Shown one piece after another: positions 14,662 to 22,098 of a DNA stretch of 64,000 nt. Location of the stretch: positions 124,001 to 188,000 of the forward strand of contig JAJCYT010000034.1 of the NCBI GenBank assembly GCA_029262795.1, in the 5' to 3' direction. The first letter of the stretch is position 1. Every line of letters starts with the position of its first letter. This DNA is from Candidatus Fraserbacteria bacterium (lineage in GTDB: Bacteria > Bipolaricaulota > Bipolaricaulia > RBG-16-55-9 > JAJCYT01). The notes under the pieces were generated by a model that saw only the letters and a program-made list of their open reading frames with translations, ran no database searches and had not been told where the DNA came from. The translations under genes and the position numbers were made by a program.

Positions 14662-14688
14662 ATCACAAAACAGCAAGGGTTTTGTGAT
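14662..14688. promoter_or_regulatory. 9-bp inverted repeat beside the fibre-operon promoter
   Basis: ATCACAAAA, 9-bp spacer, TTTTGTGAT: a perfect dyad. It starts 2 bp upstream of the candidate -35 box of the nine-gene operon, where an activator would sit. The protein that binds is unknown. Confidence 0.45.
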
Positions 14689-14915
14689 CCACACCTCTTT
14701 TGGTCATGAGCAATACGTTAGATGTGTCACTTTTGGTGTTCTTTTGAACATATCATTATCATGCTGATAGCGTTGAAACCCTACCCCTTTGATTGGAACA
14801 TCAAAACATAGCTGCATTTCTCTCGCCTCAATCTTGTTTTGAGGAAAGGAAGCGACTTTTCGACACGATCAAGTACTGGAATAGCTATGGCATCAGCAAC
14901 TTTAGCGCACACGTC

Positions 14916-14945
14916 TTGACTTTTCTTCCGATTTCCTAAGATAAT
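14916..14945 (+). promoter_or_regulatory. Candidate promoter of the lipoprotein gene
   Basis: TTGACT at 14916-14921, 18-bp spacer, GATAAT at 14940-14945, 46 bp before the TTG start at 14992. Confidence 0.5.
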
Positions 14946-14991
14946 GTGTTGTTCATGCCAGTGAAAAGGAGTAAGGGGTAAGGAGGTTGGC

Positions 14992-15913
14992 TTGGGTAAA
15001 TTTTTTAAGGCAATCAAGTATTCTTCGATAGGTTCATTCTTTGCTGGTATCATCTTTGTGATTCAAGGTTGCACCGTCGAGCGTGAGGGTGCGCTGGGCA
15101 TCCTTTTGTTGTTGCTGCTGCAATTCTGTACCCCGATGGAGATAGAGGAAGTCGTTACGTTCAAAGTGTACGCCGTTAATGCCCTCGATTTTTCTGGAAA
15201 CCATGATAAACTTTACCAGTTTGATCCTACGAATGGATCACAGCTTGGTATCGTTACGCTGAATTTTCCGGGTAATATAATAGATTCAGGTAATGCCTTG
15301 GCAACGAACCCTCTCACAAATAAGCTGTTTGGCGTTTTGGATGTTGATGAGTGTTCACGACGTTTGGTGACAATCAATCCAAACACAGGTGCGACCACCC
15401 TAGTGGGCGACACTGGTGCGCGCTTGGCTGCCCTGGCCTTCGATACAAGTGGAACACTCTATGCAACTTCAGGAAGATCAACAGGAGGGGGGGGGTGTTT
15501 GCACCCATCCTGTAAGAACTTTGTTCGAGGTTGATCAAACAAATGGGCAGCTCACACCATTATGTACCTTGCCCTTTACAGGTGCGGATAGAGGTGATGC
15601 ACTTACCTTTAATCCAATCGACGACTTATTGTACTTTGCTATTTCTATTGGTAATGTGACTCCTACCCTCCACACAATCGACGATACCAGTGGGGCGAAT
15701 TGTTCTGTGACAGCGATACCGTTGACTGGGGGAGCAATATTCGCTACAGGAAGTCGCGTTTCGGGTTTGGTGTTTAATCCGCTTACGGGAATTTTCCTTG
15801 CGAACACTGGCACTAATCTTTTCAGCCTTACGCCAGGGGGCGTTGACACACTGCTTGGTCCGCTGGTGGGAGGAAGTGAAAATATACGACAGATGGCCTT
15901 TGTCAGACAATAG
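14992..15913 (+). pseudogene. Secreted lipoprotein with propeller-like repeats, frame broken at a G9 tract
   Basis: Two overlapping frames (14992-15534 and 15416-15913) are halves of one protein. Translation starts at TTG 14992, 5 bp after AAGGAGG. The N-terminus has a hydrophobic stretch with lipobox VIQGC (Cys about 27). The body repeats short motifs such as LYQFDPTNGSQLGIVTL, LVTINPNTGATTLVG, LFEVDQTNGQLTPLC and LHTIDDTSGANCSVT, as in beta-propeller proteins. The frame is lost at nine Gs (15487-15495). With eight Gs the sequence would read through as one protein of about 306 residues, joining RSTGGG to VCTHP. So it is a phase-variable gene in the OFF state, a pseudogene, or a sequencing error in the tract. 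Confidence 0.65.
15487..15495 (+). repeat. Homopolymeric G9 tract inside a coding region
   Basis: Nine consecutive Gs at the exact point where the lipoprotein frame breaks. Loss of one G, or gain of two, restores the frame. Tracts of this kind in surface-protein genes are typical sites of slipped-strand phase variation, and also of base-calling errors. Confidence 0.8.
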
Positions 15914-15955
15914 GCATCTGCTCTATCACATTGCAAGGGTTTGCTTGGAGGGGAC

Positions 15956-16768
15956 ATGACAGACCATAAAGTCGATTTTGTTGGGGTTGTGCCTGAGTAT
16001 TACGAAAAATATCTCGTTCCACTTCACTTTGAAAGTTATGCGGCAGATTTCGTCACGCGCGTCAACGTGCCAAATGGTGGTCACGTTCTGGAGATGGCGG
16101 CAGGCACGGGCGTGGTCACACGCAAGTTGCGTGACACACTCGATAGCAGCATCAACATCATCGCCACTGATCTCAATGAGCCGATGCTGGAACAGGCTCA
16201 GGCAAAATTCAACGCAGATGAAAACATTATTTTTCAAGAAGCTGACGCCATGTCTCTGCCCTTTGAGGACGATCAGTTCGATGCCGTGGTGTGTCAGTTT
16301 GGGTTGATGTTCTTTCCTGATCGCATCGAATCTTTTAAAGAAGTCATTCGTGTGCTGAAGCCCAATGGCCATTACCTGTTCAGTGTGTGGGATAAATTGG
16401 AATACAATGAGCTGGTTCATTTCGTCCACGAAAAAATCAACGAACTTTTTCCAGATGATCCAATCACATTCTATGATTTGCCCTTCCACCTCCACCGAAT
16501 TGACCCCATCCGCGATGATGTGCTGAACGCGGGGTTCAAAGACCTCGATGTCTCGGTGTTGCAAAAGCTGAGCAAAGCCTCATCCATCAGTCAGATTTCA
16601 AAAGGCATGGTGATTGGCAACCCCATCCGCTTCGAGATCGAGGAAAAAGACGGCCCCTCCATCGAAGAAGTTGCCCAACACGTCGAACAAGCCCTCCAAA
16701 CCAAATTCGGAGACGGCGAAATTACGGGCCAACGTCGGGCCGTCGTTTACAATGCACATCTGGTCTGA
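15956..16768 (+). CDS. Class I SAM-dependent methyltransferase
   Basis: A 270-residue protein with the Rossmann motifs of UbiE/Methyltransf_11 enzymes: motif I GGHVLEMAAGTGVVTRKL (about 43-60), an acidic residue ending strand 2 (IIATDLNEPML), EADAMSLPFEDDQFDAVVCQF (about 97-117) and VLKPNGHYLFSVWD. Substrate unknown. ATG 15956 after GGAGGGG is preferred to a TTG at 15941. The gene ends in TGA at 16766-16768, and the propeller gene continues in the same frame directly after it. Confidence 0.82.
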   Translation: MTDHKVDFVGVVPEYYEKYLVPLHFESYAADFVTRVNVPNGGHVLEMAAGTGVVTRKLRDTLDSSINIIATDLNEPMLEQAQAKFNADENIIFQEADAMSLPFEDDQFDAVVCQFGLMFFPDRIESFKEVIRVLKPNGHYLFSVWDKLEYNELVHFVHEKINELFPDDPITFYDLPFHLHRIDPIRDDVLNAGFKDLDVSVLQKLSKASSISQISKGMVIGNPIRFEIEEKDGPSIEEVAQHVEQALQTKFGDGEITGQRRAVVYNAHLV

Positions 16769-17839
16769 GTGAAAATCATTTACCTTGATACCAACACCTC
16801 CACCAATGTTGCTGCTGGCACAGGTCCAACTGCTGTGGCAATCACCCCTGATGGCAGCAAAGCTGTGGTGTCGAACAATAGCAATGCCACCGTCACGATT
16901 ATCGACCTAAGTACCAATACGCCCACCAACGTTGCTACTGGCGCGTTTCCTAACGCAGTGGCAATCACCCCTGATGGCAGCAAGGCTGTGGTTACAAACA
17001 ATGGCAGCGCCAATGTCACCATCATTGACCTGTCCAACAACATTCCCACAAATGTCGCGACTGTCACAGCTTCAGCTGCAGTGGCAATCACGCCCGATGG
17101 CAGCAAGGCTGTGGTTACAAACATTGGCAGCGCCAATGTCACCATCATTGACCTCGGTACCAATACGCCCACCAACATTGCTGTTGGCACAAGTCCAGCG
17201 AGAGTGGCAATCACGCCTGATGGCAGCAAGGCTGTGGTTACAAACAATGGCAGCGCCAATGTCACCATCATTGATCTCGGTACCAATACGACCACCAATG
17301 TTGTTGTTGGTACCAATCCCAGTTTGGTGGCAATCACGCCTGATGGCAGCAAGGCTGTGGTGGTGAACTTTGGCAGTGGCACCGCAACGATTATCGATCT
17401 GACCACCAACACCCCCACCAACGTCACGGTTGGTACGTCTCCCGTTGGTTTGGCAATCACGCCTGATGGCAGCAAGGCTGTGGTGGTGAACTCGTCCGAC
17501 GACAACGTGACAATTATCGATCTGACCATCAACACGCCGACTAATGTTGTTGTTGGTACCAATCCTAATTTTGTGGCGATCACCCCCGATAGCAACAGGG
17601 TCGTGGTGGTGAACTTTGACAGCGACAACGTCACCATCATCAACCTAGGGACCAACACATCGACCAATGTCCCTGTGGGCTCAGCACCTCAGGATGTGGC
17701 AATCACGCCCGATGGCAGCAAAGCTGTGGTGGTGAACACTGGCGGTACCAACGTCACTATTATCGACTTAAATACCAACACCCCCACCAATGTTGCCGCC
17801 GGCACAGAGCCAACTGCTGTGGCGATAGGCACGAGATAA
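16769..17839 (+). CDS. YVTN-type beta-propeller repeat protein, probably 5'-truncated
   Basis: 356 codons made almost wholly of eight repeats of about 41 residues (each with AITPDGSKAVV...VTIIDL and TNTPTNV), the YVTN family of seven-bladed propellers found in surface and periplasmic proteins. The only start is GTG 16769, immediately after the methyltransferase TGA and in the same frame. It has no ribosome site, and there is no signal peptide, which is odd for this family. It may be a fragment joined to the methyltransferase gene, expressed by reinitiation or TGA readthrough, or dead. Repeats 2-4 are nearly identical, which suggests recent expansion. Confidence 0.65.
   Translation: MKIIYLDTNTSTNVAAGTGPTAVAITPDGSKAVVSNNSNATVTIIDLSTNTPTNVATGAFPNAVAITPDGSKAVVTNNGSANVTIIDLSNNIPTNVATVTASAAVAITPDGSKAVVTNIGSANVTIIDLGTNTPTNIAVGTSPARVAITPDGSKAVVTNNGSANVTIIDLGTNTTTNVVVGTNPSLVAITPDGSKAVVVNFGSGTATIIDLTTNTPTNVTVGTSPVGLAITPDGSKAVVVNSSDDNVTIIDLTINTPTNVVVGTNPNFVAITPDSNRVVVVNFDSDNVTIINLGTNTSTNVPVGSAPQDVAITPDGSKAVVVNTGGTNVTIIDLNTNTPTNVAAGTEPTAVAIGTR
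16800..17830 (+). repeat. Tandem 123-bp coding repeats (about eight units)
   Basis: The segment GTGGCAATCACCCCTGATGG recurs with a 123-bp period (for example 16835 and 16958) and little change. The units encode propeller blades. Such an array can expand or contract by recombination. Confidence 0.85.
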
Positions 17840-17997
17840 GGGACGCGTGATTTGCCTCATCGGCCTTTTCATGAGGGATTTAATTCATAGAGTCGCATCA
17901 AGACATCGCATTGATCTCAAATTCAACTCAGGAAACAGTTTCATTCTTGTCCGGCCATTCGTGACCACAAAGACGTGCCCAAAGAGACATTCCTTCC

Positions 17998-18026
17998 TTG
18001 CAATGGGGCTGGTCTGGCGTTAGAAT
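17998..18026 (+). promoter_or_regulatory. Promoter of the rplU-prp-rpmA operon
   Basis: TTGCAA at 17998-18003, 17-bp spacer, TAGAAT at 18021-18026, 64 bp before the rplU start. Confidence 0.7.
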
Positions 18027-18057
18027 CAGGGGTCTGAAACATAGCTTTAAGCAAGAT

Positions 18058-18078
18058 TGGGTTTCTTGAAGAAACCCA
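18058..18078 (+). promoter_or_regulatory. Leader hairpin touching the rplU ribosome site
   Basis: TGGGTTTC-TTGAA-GAAACCCA forms an 8-bp stem with a 5-nt loop that ends exactly where AGGAGGA (18078-18084) begins. A hairpin there could hide or present the ribosome site, as in autogenously controlled ribosomal-protein leaders. Which protein would bind is unknown. Confidence 0.45.
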
Positions 18079-18090
18079 GGAGGATATCTG

Positions 18091-18405
18091 ATGAGTGACT
18101 ATGCAGTAATTGAAACTGGCGGCAAGCAGTATCGCATCAACGCCGGTGAAACCGTCACCACCGAGATCATGCCCGAAGCCAGTGTGGGCGACACGATCAC
18201 CTTCGATCGTGTATTGATGGTCAAAAGTGGCGATTCAGTAGAAACAGGCACGCCTTATCTTGAAGGCCGCCAGATTTCCGCTGAAGTGGAAGTGGTGGAC
18301 CGTGCGAAAAAAGTAACGGTATTTAAATACAAACCTAAAAAGCGTTATCGCGTTAAACGCGGTCATCGTCAGCATTACATGACCTCTCGAATTAAGGGGA
18401 TTTAA
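18091..18405 (+). CDS. rplU: 50S ribosomal protein L21
   Basis: A 104-residue protein that matches bL21 along its whole length: YAVIETGGKQYRINAGE at the start and FKYKPKKRYRVKRGHRQHY near the end, the 23S-rRNA-binding tail. It is the first gene of an operon with prp (2 bp gap) and rpmA, the usual order in Firmicutes and several other phyla. ATG 18091 lies 6 bp after AGGAGGA. Confidence 0.96.
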   Translation: MSDYAVIETGGKQYRINAGETVTTEIMPEASVGDTITFDRVLMVKSGDSVETGTPYLEGRQISAEVEVVDRAKKVTVFKYKPKKRYRVKRGHRQHYMTSRIKGI

Positions 18406-18407
18406 TC

Positions 18408-18746
18408 ATGATTAGGGTGGAAATCATTCGCGACGAGGACGGAAAAGTTTCCGAGTTTCGCAGCCACGGTCACAACAGCTTCGATGCTGAAGGTGAAACC
18501 ATTGTGGGTGCGGGGGCCTCGGCGTTGTTGCAAACCACCGTGCTGGGTTTAGAAAATTATTTGCGCCTCAACCCTGAAGTTGAGTATGAAAAAGGGTGGC
18601 TGCGCTGCCGCATCGAACGCGATGCTTACATCAACCGCGAAATCGATGCACTTGTTGAAACCATGATCTTAGGGTTGCGGGCTTTGGAAGAATCCTACCC
18701 CAACCACCTCGAATTTGAGGAGGTGTTTAGCGATGTTAAAGTTTGA
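18408..18746 (+). CDS. prp: Prp-family (DUF464) L27-processing protease homologue lacking the catalytic Cys
   Basis: A 112-residue protein of the Prp family, which in Staphylococcus aureus is a cysteine protease that trims the N-terminal extension of L27; its catalytic residues are His22 and Cys34. Here His22 is kept (SHGHNSFD), but residue 34 is Gly: the family motif DIVCAGAS reads TIVGAGAS, codon GGT at 18507-18509. One base change from TGT would explain it. The rest of the fold is conserved ([25 protein letters not shown]). It overlaps rpmA by 14 bp, and L27 still carries the extension. So processing may be lost, done by another enzyme, or the base may be an error. Confidence 0.85.
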   Translation: MIRVEIIRDEDGKVSEFRSHGHNSFDAEGETIVGAGASALLQTTVLGLENYLRLNPEVEYEKGWLRCRIERDAYINREIDALVETMILGLRALEESYPNHLEFEEVFSDVKV

Positions 18747-19008
18747 CCGAATGATGGTCTTTGCTCACAAAGTGTCCACCGGTTCCACGTCCAATGGACG
18801 TGATTCCAATCCCAATCGCTTGGGTGTGAAAAAATACGGTGGTCAGTACGTGCGCGCCGGCAACATCATCGTGCGCCAACGCGGCACGAAGTTCCAGCCA
18901 GGCGCCAATGTCGGTTTGGGTCGTGATCACACGATCTTTGCTACTTCCGACGGACACGTAGAGTTTAAAGGCCGTAAAGTCCATGTGGTTGAAGCGGTTG
19001 CTGCTTAA
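18733..19008 (+). CDS. rpmA: 50S ribosomal protein L27 with Prp-type N-terminal extension
   Basis: A 91-residue protein. From residue 11 on it matches E. coli L27 ([15 protein letters not shown] against AHKKAGGSTRNGRDS). Residues 1-10 ([10 protein letters not shown]) are the kind of extension removed by Prp just after a Phe. L27's N-terminus reaches the peptidyl-transferase centre, so an untrimmed extension is expected to harm translation. ATG 18733 lies 7 bp after GAGGAGGTG and inside the 3' end of prp. A TTG at 18715 is rejected. An internal start at 18751 (MMVFAHK) has no ribosome site. Confidence 0.93.
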   Translation: MLKFDRMMVFAHKVSTGSTSNGRDSNPNRLGVKKYGGQYVRAGNIIVRQRGTKFQPGANVGLGRDHTIFATSDGHVEFKGRKVHVVEAVAA

Positions 19009-19010
19009 CC

Positions 19011-19064
19011 AAGGATAAAAGGGCAACGAACCAAGCCAAATTCGTTTTCCTTTTATCCTTTTCT
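19011..19064 (+). terminator. Terminator after rpmA
   Basis: AAGGATAAAAGG (19011-19022) pairs perfectly with CCTTTTATCCTT (19049-19060). An inner AACGAA/TTCGTT stem lies inside, and TTCTCTTTG follows. It begins 3 bp after the rpmA stop codon. Confidence 0.75.
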
Positions 19065-19111
19065 CTTTGTATTGGGGGATTATTTAGAAGCGTTTTAAGT
19101 CATAAATGATT

Positions 19112-19202
19112 GAAAGCTTCAAACCCCCAACCCTCTCTGTCTCTAAAAGGGGTCCCTTCTAAATCAGAAGGGGGCTACGATAAGGCTGTGCGAGTCAGTT
19201 CT
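19112..19202 (+). repeat. Dispersed hairpin repeat, copy B (long form)
   Basis: Starts GCTTCAAACCCCCAACCCT and carries an extra segment (AGGGGTCCCTTCT) before the shared GAAGGGGGCTACGATAAGGC end. Only copy C (25072-25162) has the same longer layout. Non-coding. Confidence 0.7.
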
Positions 19203-19367
19203 AAATCGCGCAAATGGTTTCTTATTGATGATGTTGTTGTTGGTTTTTTAAAAATACAGTGCAAAAGTTTTTGGTTTTATCTTTCATTTAGTCAATCAAA
19301 GAATCAGCCAGAAATCACTTTCACCCAAAGAATAAAATAGCTAGGGTAAATAGAAAAGAATTGAAAA

Positions 19368-20663
19368 ATGTTTATTGATGAGGTAAAGATTTGTGTGATA
19401 GGTGGCCGAGGCGGTCATGGTCGTGTGAGTTTTCGTAATGTCGGCAAAAGTTCCTATAAGCGACGACCCGAAGGCGGTGACGGCGGTTGGGGCGGCGATG
19501 TGTTATTGGAAGCTCAGCCGCGAATGCGCACCTTTTTGAACCTCACCAGACAAGTCCACTGGAAAGCGGAGAGTGGCGCACACGGCGGCACCAACAGTAA
19601 AACCGGCAAAAGTGGAAAACGCCTTATTATCAGTGTGCCTGTCGGTACCGTGATCAAAGATTTGCAAACGCAGGAAATTCTTTACGATTTGACCACCGCT
19701 GGCGAACGCGTTCGGGTGGCAGGTGGCGGGTTGGGTGGACGAGGCAACGAAGCTTTTTTGAGCAACCGCTATAAATCTCCACGCATCTCCGAACTGGGTG
19801 AAAAAGGCGACCAACGCTGGCTCAAGCTAGAGTTGAAAATGCTGGCAGATGTGGGGCTGATTGGGTTTCCCAATGCAGGTAAATCCACACTTGTATCCAA
19901 AATGTCTTCGGCCAGACCTAAAGTTGGGGCCTATCCATTTACAACCCTGGAACCCAGCATCGGCATGGTGGCTGTGGGTAACGATGATTTTGCCGTGGTG
20001 GATATTCCTGGTTTGATCGAAGGCGCACACGAAGGTCGAGGCCTGGGCGATCGCTTTTTGAAACACGTCGAGCGCTGTCGTTTTCTGGTGCATTTGGTCG
20101 ATTTGGGCAACTTTGAGGGGCGTGATCCGTTAGAAGACTATCATAAAATCAACCATGAATTACAGTCTTTTTCATCCATTCTTTCAGAAAAACCACAACT
20201 TTTAATTGGCAACAAGATTGACTTGTTGCCCGAAGAAGAAGTGCAACAACAAGTGGAGCGCTTTGCAGATAATGGCATCGAAATGCTGCCTGTATCCGCA
20301 GCAACAGGCAAAGGCGTGGATGAGTTGATCAAGCGTTGTGCTCATCATCTCAAGGAATTTGAGGATGAATTATTTGAAACCATGCCATTCTCCGAAGAAG
20401 AAAAAGTTTACACATTTGAAGAAGACCCTGCCCCTTGGAAAATTGTGGTTGATGCAGAGGGTTTCCTGGTGGAAGGACCACAGGTTCGTCGCCTGGGCAT
20501 GTTGCGCCTCAACACAGAAGATGGCATTGTGTATTTGCATGATCGTCTTGAAAGCCTGGGTGTGTTTGATGCATTGGCTGAAAGCGGCGCTCAAGCCGGA
20601 GATACCATTCGCATCGGGGAAAATGAATTCGAATTCAGCGAAGAACCCAGTCCTCAACTGTAG
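19368..20663 (+). CDS. obgE: GTPase Obg
   Basis: A 431-residue ribosome-assembly GTPase. The Gly-rich OBG domain covers about 1-158 (IGGRGGHGRVSFRN, GGDGGWGGDV). The G domain covers about 159-335 with GFPNAGKSTL, the switch segment PFTTLEP, DIPGLIEGAHEGRGLG and the NKID specificity motif. A C-terminal OCT domain follows (about 345-425). Length and order are typical. ATG 19368 gives the conserved MFIDEVKI start, although only a weak ribosome site is seen. It follows rplU-prp-rpmA, the standard neighbourhood, but is separated by a terminator and a repeat. Confidence 0.96.
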   Translation: MFIDEVKICVIGGRGGHGRVSFRNVGKSSYKRRPEGGDGGWGGDVLLEAQPRMRTFLNLTRQVHWKAESGAHGGTNSKTGKSGKRLIISVPVGTVIKDLQTQEILYDLTTAGERVRVAGGGLGGRGNEAFLSNRYKSPRISELGEKGDQRWLKLELKMLADVGLIGFPNAGKSTLVSKMSSARPKVGAYPFTTLEPSIGMVAVGNDDFAVVDIPGLIEGAHEGRGLGDRFLKHVERCRFLVHLVDLGNFEGRDPLEDYHKINHELQSFSSILSEKPQLLIGNKIDLLPEEEVQQQVERFADNGIEMLPVSAATGKGVDELIKRCAHHLKEFEDELFETMPFSEEEKVYTFEEDPAPWKIVVDAEGFLVEGPQVRRLGMLRLNTEDGIVYLHDRLESLGVFDALAESGAQAGDTIRIGENEFEFSEEPSPQL

Positions 20664-20691
20664 GTTTTTTTCAGGGTTTTTCCGACCTTGT

Positions 20692-20720
20692 TTGTTCCTT
20701 TAACAATAAATTGATAAAAT
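20692..20720 (+). promoter_or_regulatory. Candidate promoter of the cold-shock gene
   Basis: TTGTTC at 20692-20697, 17-bp spacer, TAAAAT at 20715-20720. It would give a leader of about 165 nt before the gene, in keeping with the long structured leaders of cold-shock mRNAs. Confidence 0.5.
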
Positions 20721-20892
20721 ACGCGTGGTCTGTAAGCCTAAGTGGAAACCCTGAGTATGACTCTGGTTGTTTTTGACTGAAGCACTGACGTATGCAGCAT
20801 GTCGAACAGAACAGCTAAGGCATATGTTGTCTAGCTCGTCCTCAGACAATGTGGTGTGTCAAGCCTGAAGCAGACCAAAGGAGGAACGAACA

Positions 20893-21099
20893 ATGGCAAC
20901 CGGAACGGTTAAATGGTTTAACGACGACAAGGGTTTTGGCTTCATCCAACAGGATGATGGCGGTGAAGATGTATTTGTGCACTTCAGCGGCATCGGTGGT
21001 GACGGCTACAAAAGCTTGAACGAAGGCCAGGCTGTGGATTACGAAATCCAAAAAGATGAAAAAGGCCTGCGCGCTATCAACGTCATCCCTAAGGGTTAA
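20893..21099 (+). CDS. Cold-shock domain protein (CspA family)
   Basis: A 68-residue single OB-fold protein that binds single-stranded RNA and DNA and acts as an RNA chaperone. RNP1 (KGFGFIQQ, about 16-23) and RNP2 (VFVHFS, about 32-37) are intact, with the usual [18 protein letters not shown] start and AINVIP end. ATG 20893 follows AAAGGAGG. It forms a single-gene unit with its own leader and strong terminator. Confidence 0.95.
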   Translation: MATGTVKWFNDDKGFGFIQQDDGGEDVFVHFSGIGGDGYKSLNEGQAVDYEIQKDEKGLRAINVIPKG

Positions 21100-21127
21100 G
21101 TAAGAATTTCCACCAAGATATCGTAAA

Positions 21128-21161
21128 GCAGACGCCAACTTCGGTTGGCGTCTGCTTTTTT
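21128..21161 (+). terminator. Strong intrinsic terminator after the cold-shock gene
   Basis: GCAGACGCCAAC pairs perfectly with GTTGGCGTCTGC around a TTCG tetraloop closed by C-G (the very stable cUUCGg loop), followed by six Ts. Confidence 0.95.
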
Positions 21162-21207
21162 GACAAAAGTTTGATTTTTACCTACGTCATAGCTTAAAGT
21201 CCATTGT

Positions 21208-22077
21208 ATGAAATTACCTGTTCGTCCAGGGTTAATCATAAGCTTTGGTTTTGCTGGACTACTTATAAGTGGCATTTGGCTATTAATGTTGACAGAGAAT
21301 TTTGGTGGTCTATTTAGGTGTGTTACACAACAAAGTAGCTGTGGAATAAAAACTCTAAACACGATCAAAAACAACATATTCCTTATTGAGGCTTCATTGC
21401 TGTTGTTGATATTTGGGCTGTCATTGCCTCAGGTTGGTTCTATCAACGTAAGATATGCATTCCGTTTTTTAAAATGGAAAAGCTTTTGGGCGGTCTTCCT
21501 GATCATCATTCTTCCAAGCTTTTCTTGGGGAATATATATAAATGAGTGCCCGGTGGTTAGAATTGATTCAAGCTTAGCAACAGCACTCGATTTGGAAAAG
21601 CCAATGCCAAATATTTGCACATTATCTCAATTCACTGACTTGGATCTAAGCAATCAAAACATTAGACTTTCTAATGTCTTTCAATATTTCAGTAGTCTTT
21701 CAACATTGAATTTAAATAACACAGAACTTGGTACGGTATGGTACAAAACACTCGAAGCGCCAAAGTTGAAAGAATTGTATCTTAACCACAATATTTCTCA
21801 TCGCATTCCAACAATAAAACCTCATGAATATCTGGAAATGTTAAGCTTAACACATAATAGAATTGTTAGAATAGAGAATGTAGCCAATCTACAAAACCTG
21901 CGTGAACTCCATCTTGAATACAATCAAATTGAGAACTTGAAAGCTTGGGTTGATCGAATGGTTTTAAAAGAATTAGAGCATCCACTTTATGTTTATTTAG
22001 AAGGCAATCCTCTAAGTGAACAAACGCTTGAGGAAGACGTGCCTCGCTTGCCTGAAAATGTTATTTTGGTTTATTAA
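21208..22077 (+). CDS. Membrane protein with leucine-rich repeats
   Basis: A 289-residue protein with three hydrophobic segments (about 9-29, 53-72, 92-110) and then an extracytoplasmic or cytoplasmic leucine-rich-repeat domain (about 145-280). Repeats are irregular: LSTLNLNNTELG, LKELYLNHN, LEMLSLTHNRIVRIENV, LRELHLEYNQIENL. LRR arcs usually bind proteins, but no partner is evident. The gene is clearly AT-richer than its neighbours, which may mean transfer. It sits between the cold-shock terminator and dtd, 21 bp before dtd. Function unknown. Confidence 0.65.
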   Translation: MKLPVRPGLIISFGFAGLLISGIWLLMLTENFGGLFRCVTQQSSCGIKTLNTIKNNIFLIEASLLLLIFGLSLPQVGSINVRYAFRFLKWKSFWAVFLIIILPSFSWGIYINECPVVRIDSSLATALDLEKPMPNICTLSQFTDLDLSNQNIRLSNVFQYFSSLSTLNLNNTELGTVWYKTLEAPKLKELYLNHNISHRIPTIKPHEYLEMLSLTHNRIVRIENVANLQNLRELHLEYNQIENLKAWVDRMVLKELEHPLYVYLEGNPLSEQTLEEDVPRLPENVILVY

Positions 22078-22098
22078 TTTTTTAGGAACCCTACACTC

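Larger units (their letters stand above)
14539..14991. other. Divergent intergenic region with regulatory signals
   Basis: 453 bp separate the fibre operon (leftward) from the lipoprotein gene (rightward). It holds the candidate promoters and the inverted repeat listed separately. A 90-codon minus-strand frame that starts inside the lipoprotein gene shows no family features and no signal peptide, so I do not call it. No RNA gene was recognised. Confidence 0.6.
19009..19367. other. Gap between rpmA and obgE: terminator, repeat copy B and leader
   Basis: 359 bp hold a hairpin terminator just after rpmA and one dispersed hairpin repeat. The AT-rich sequence before obgE (19210-19367) has no convincing promoter boxes and no coding signal; a 76-codon frame across the repeat is chance. 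Confidence 0.6.

Noticed and set aside
14663-14687. TCACA and TGTGA words as a CRP site.
   Set aside because: The halves are in the reverse order and spacing of a CRP site (TGTGA-N6-TCACA); kept only as an unassigned dyad.
14781-15053. 90-codon minus-strand frame in the gap upstream of the lipoprotein gene.
   Set aside because: It overlaps the start and signal peptide of the plus-strand lipoprotein gene and has no family features or ribosome site.
16780-17667. 295-codon frame antisense to the propeller gene.
   Set aside because: It is a mirror of the 123-bp repeats, with low-complexity translation and no ribosome site.
16800-17830. Regular repeats that could suggest a CRISPR array.
   Set aside because: The period is 123 bp, whole units are conserved and coding, and there are no unique spacers or cas genes.
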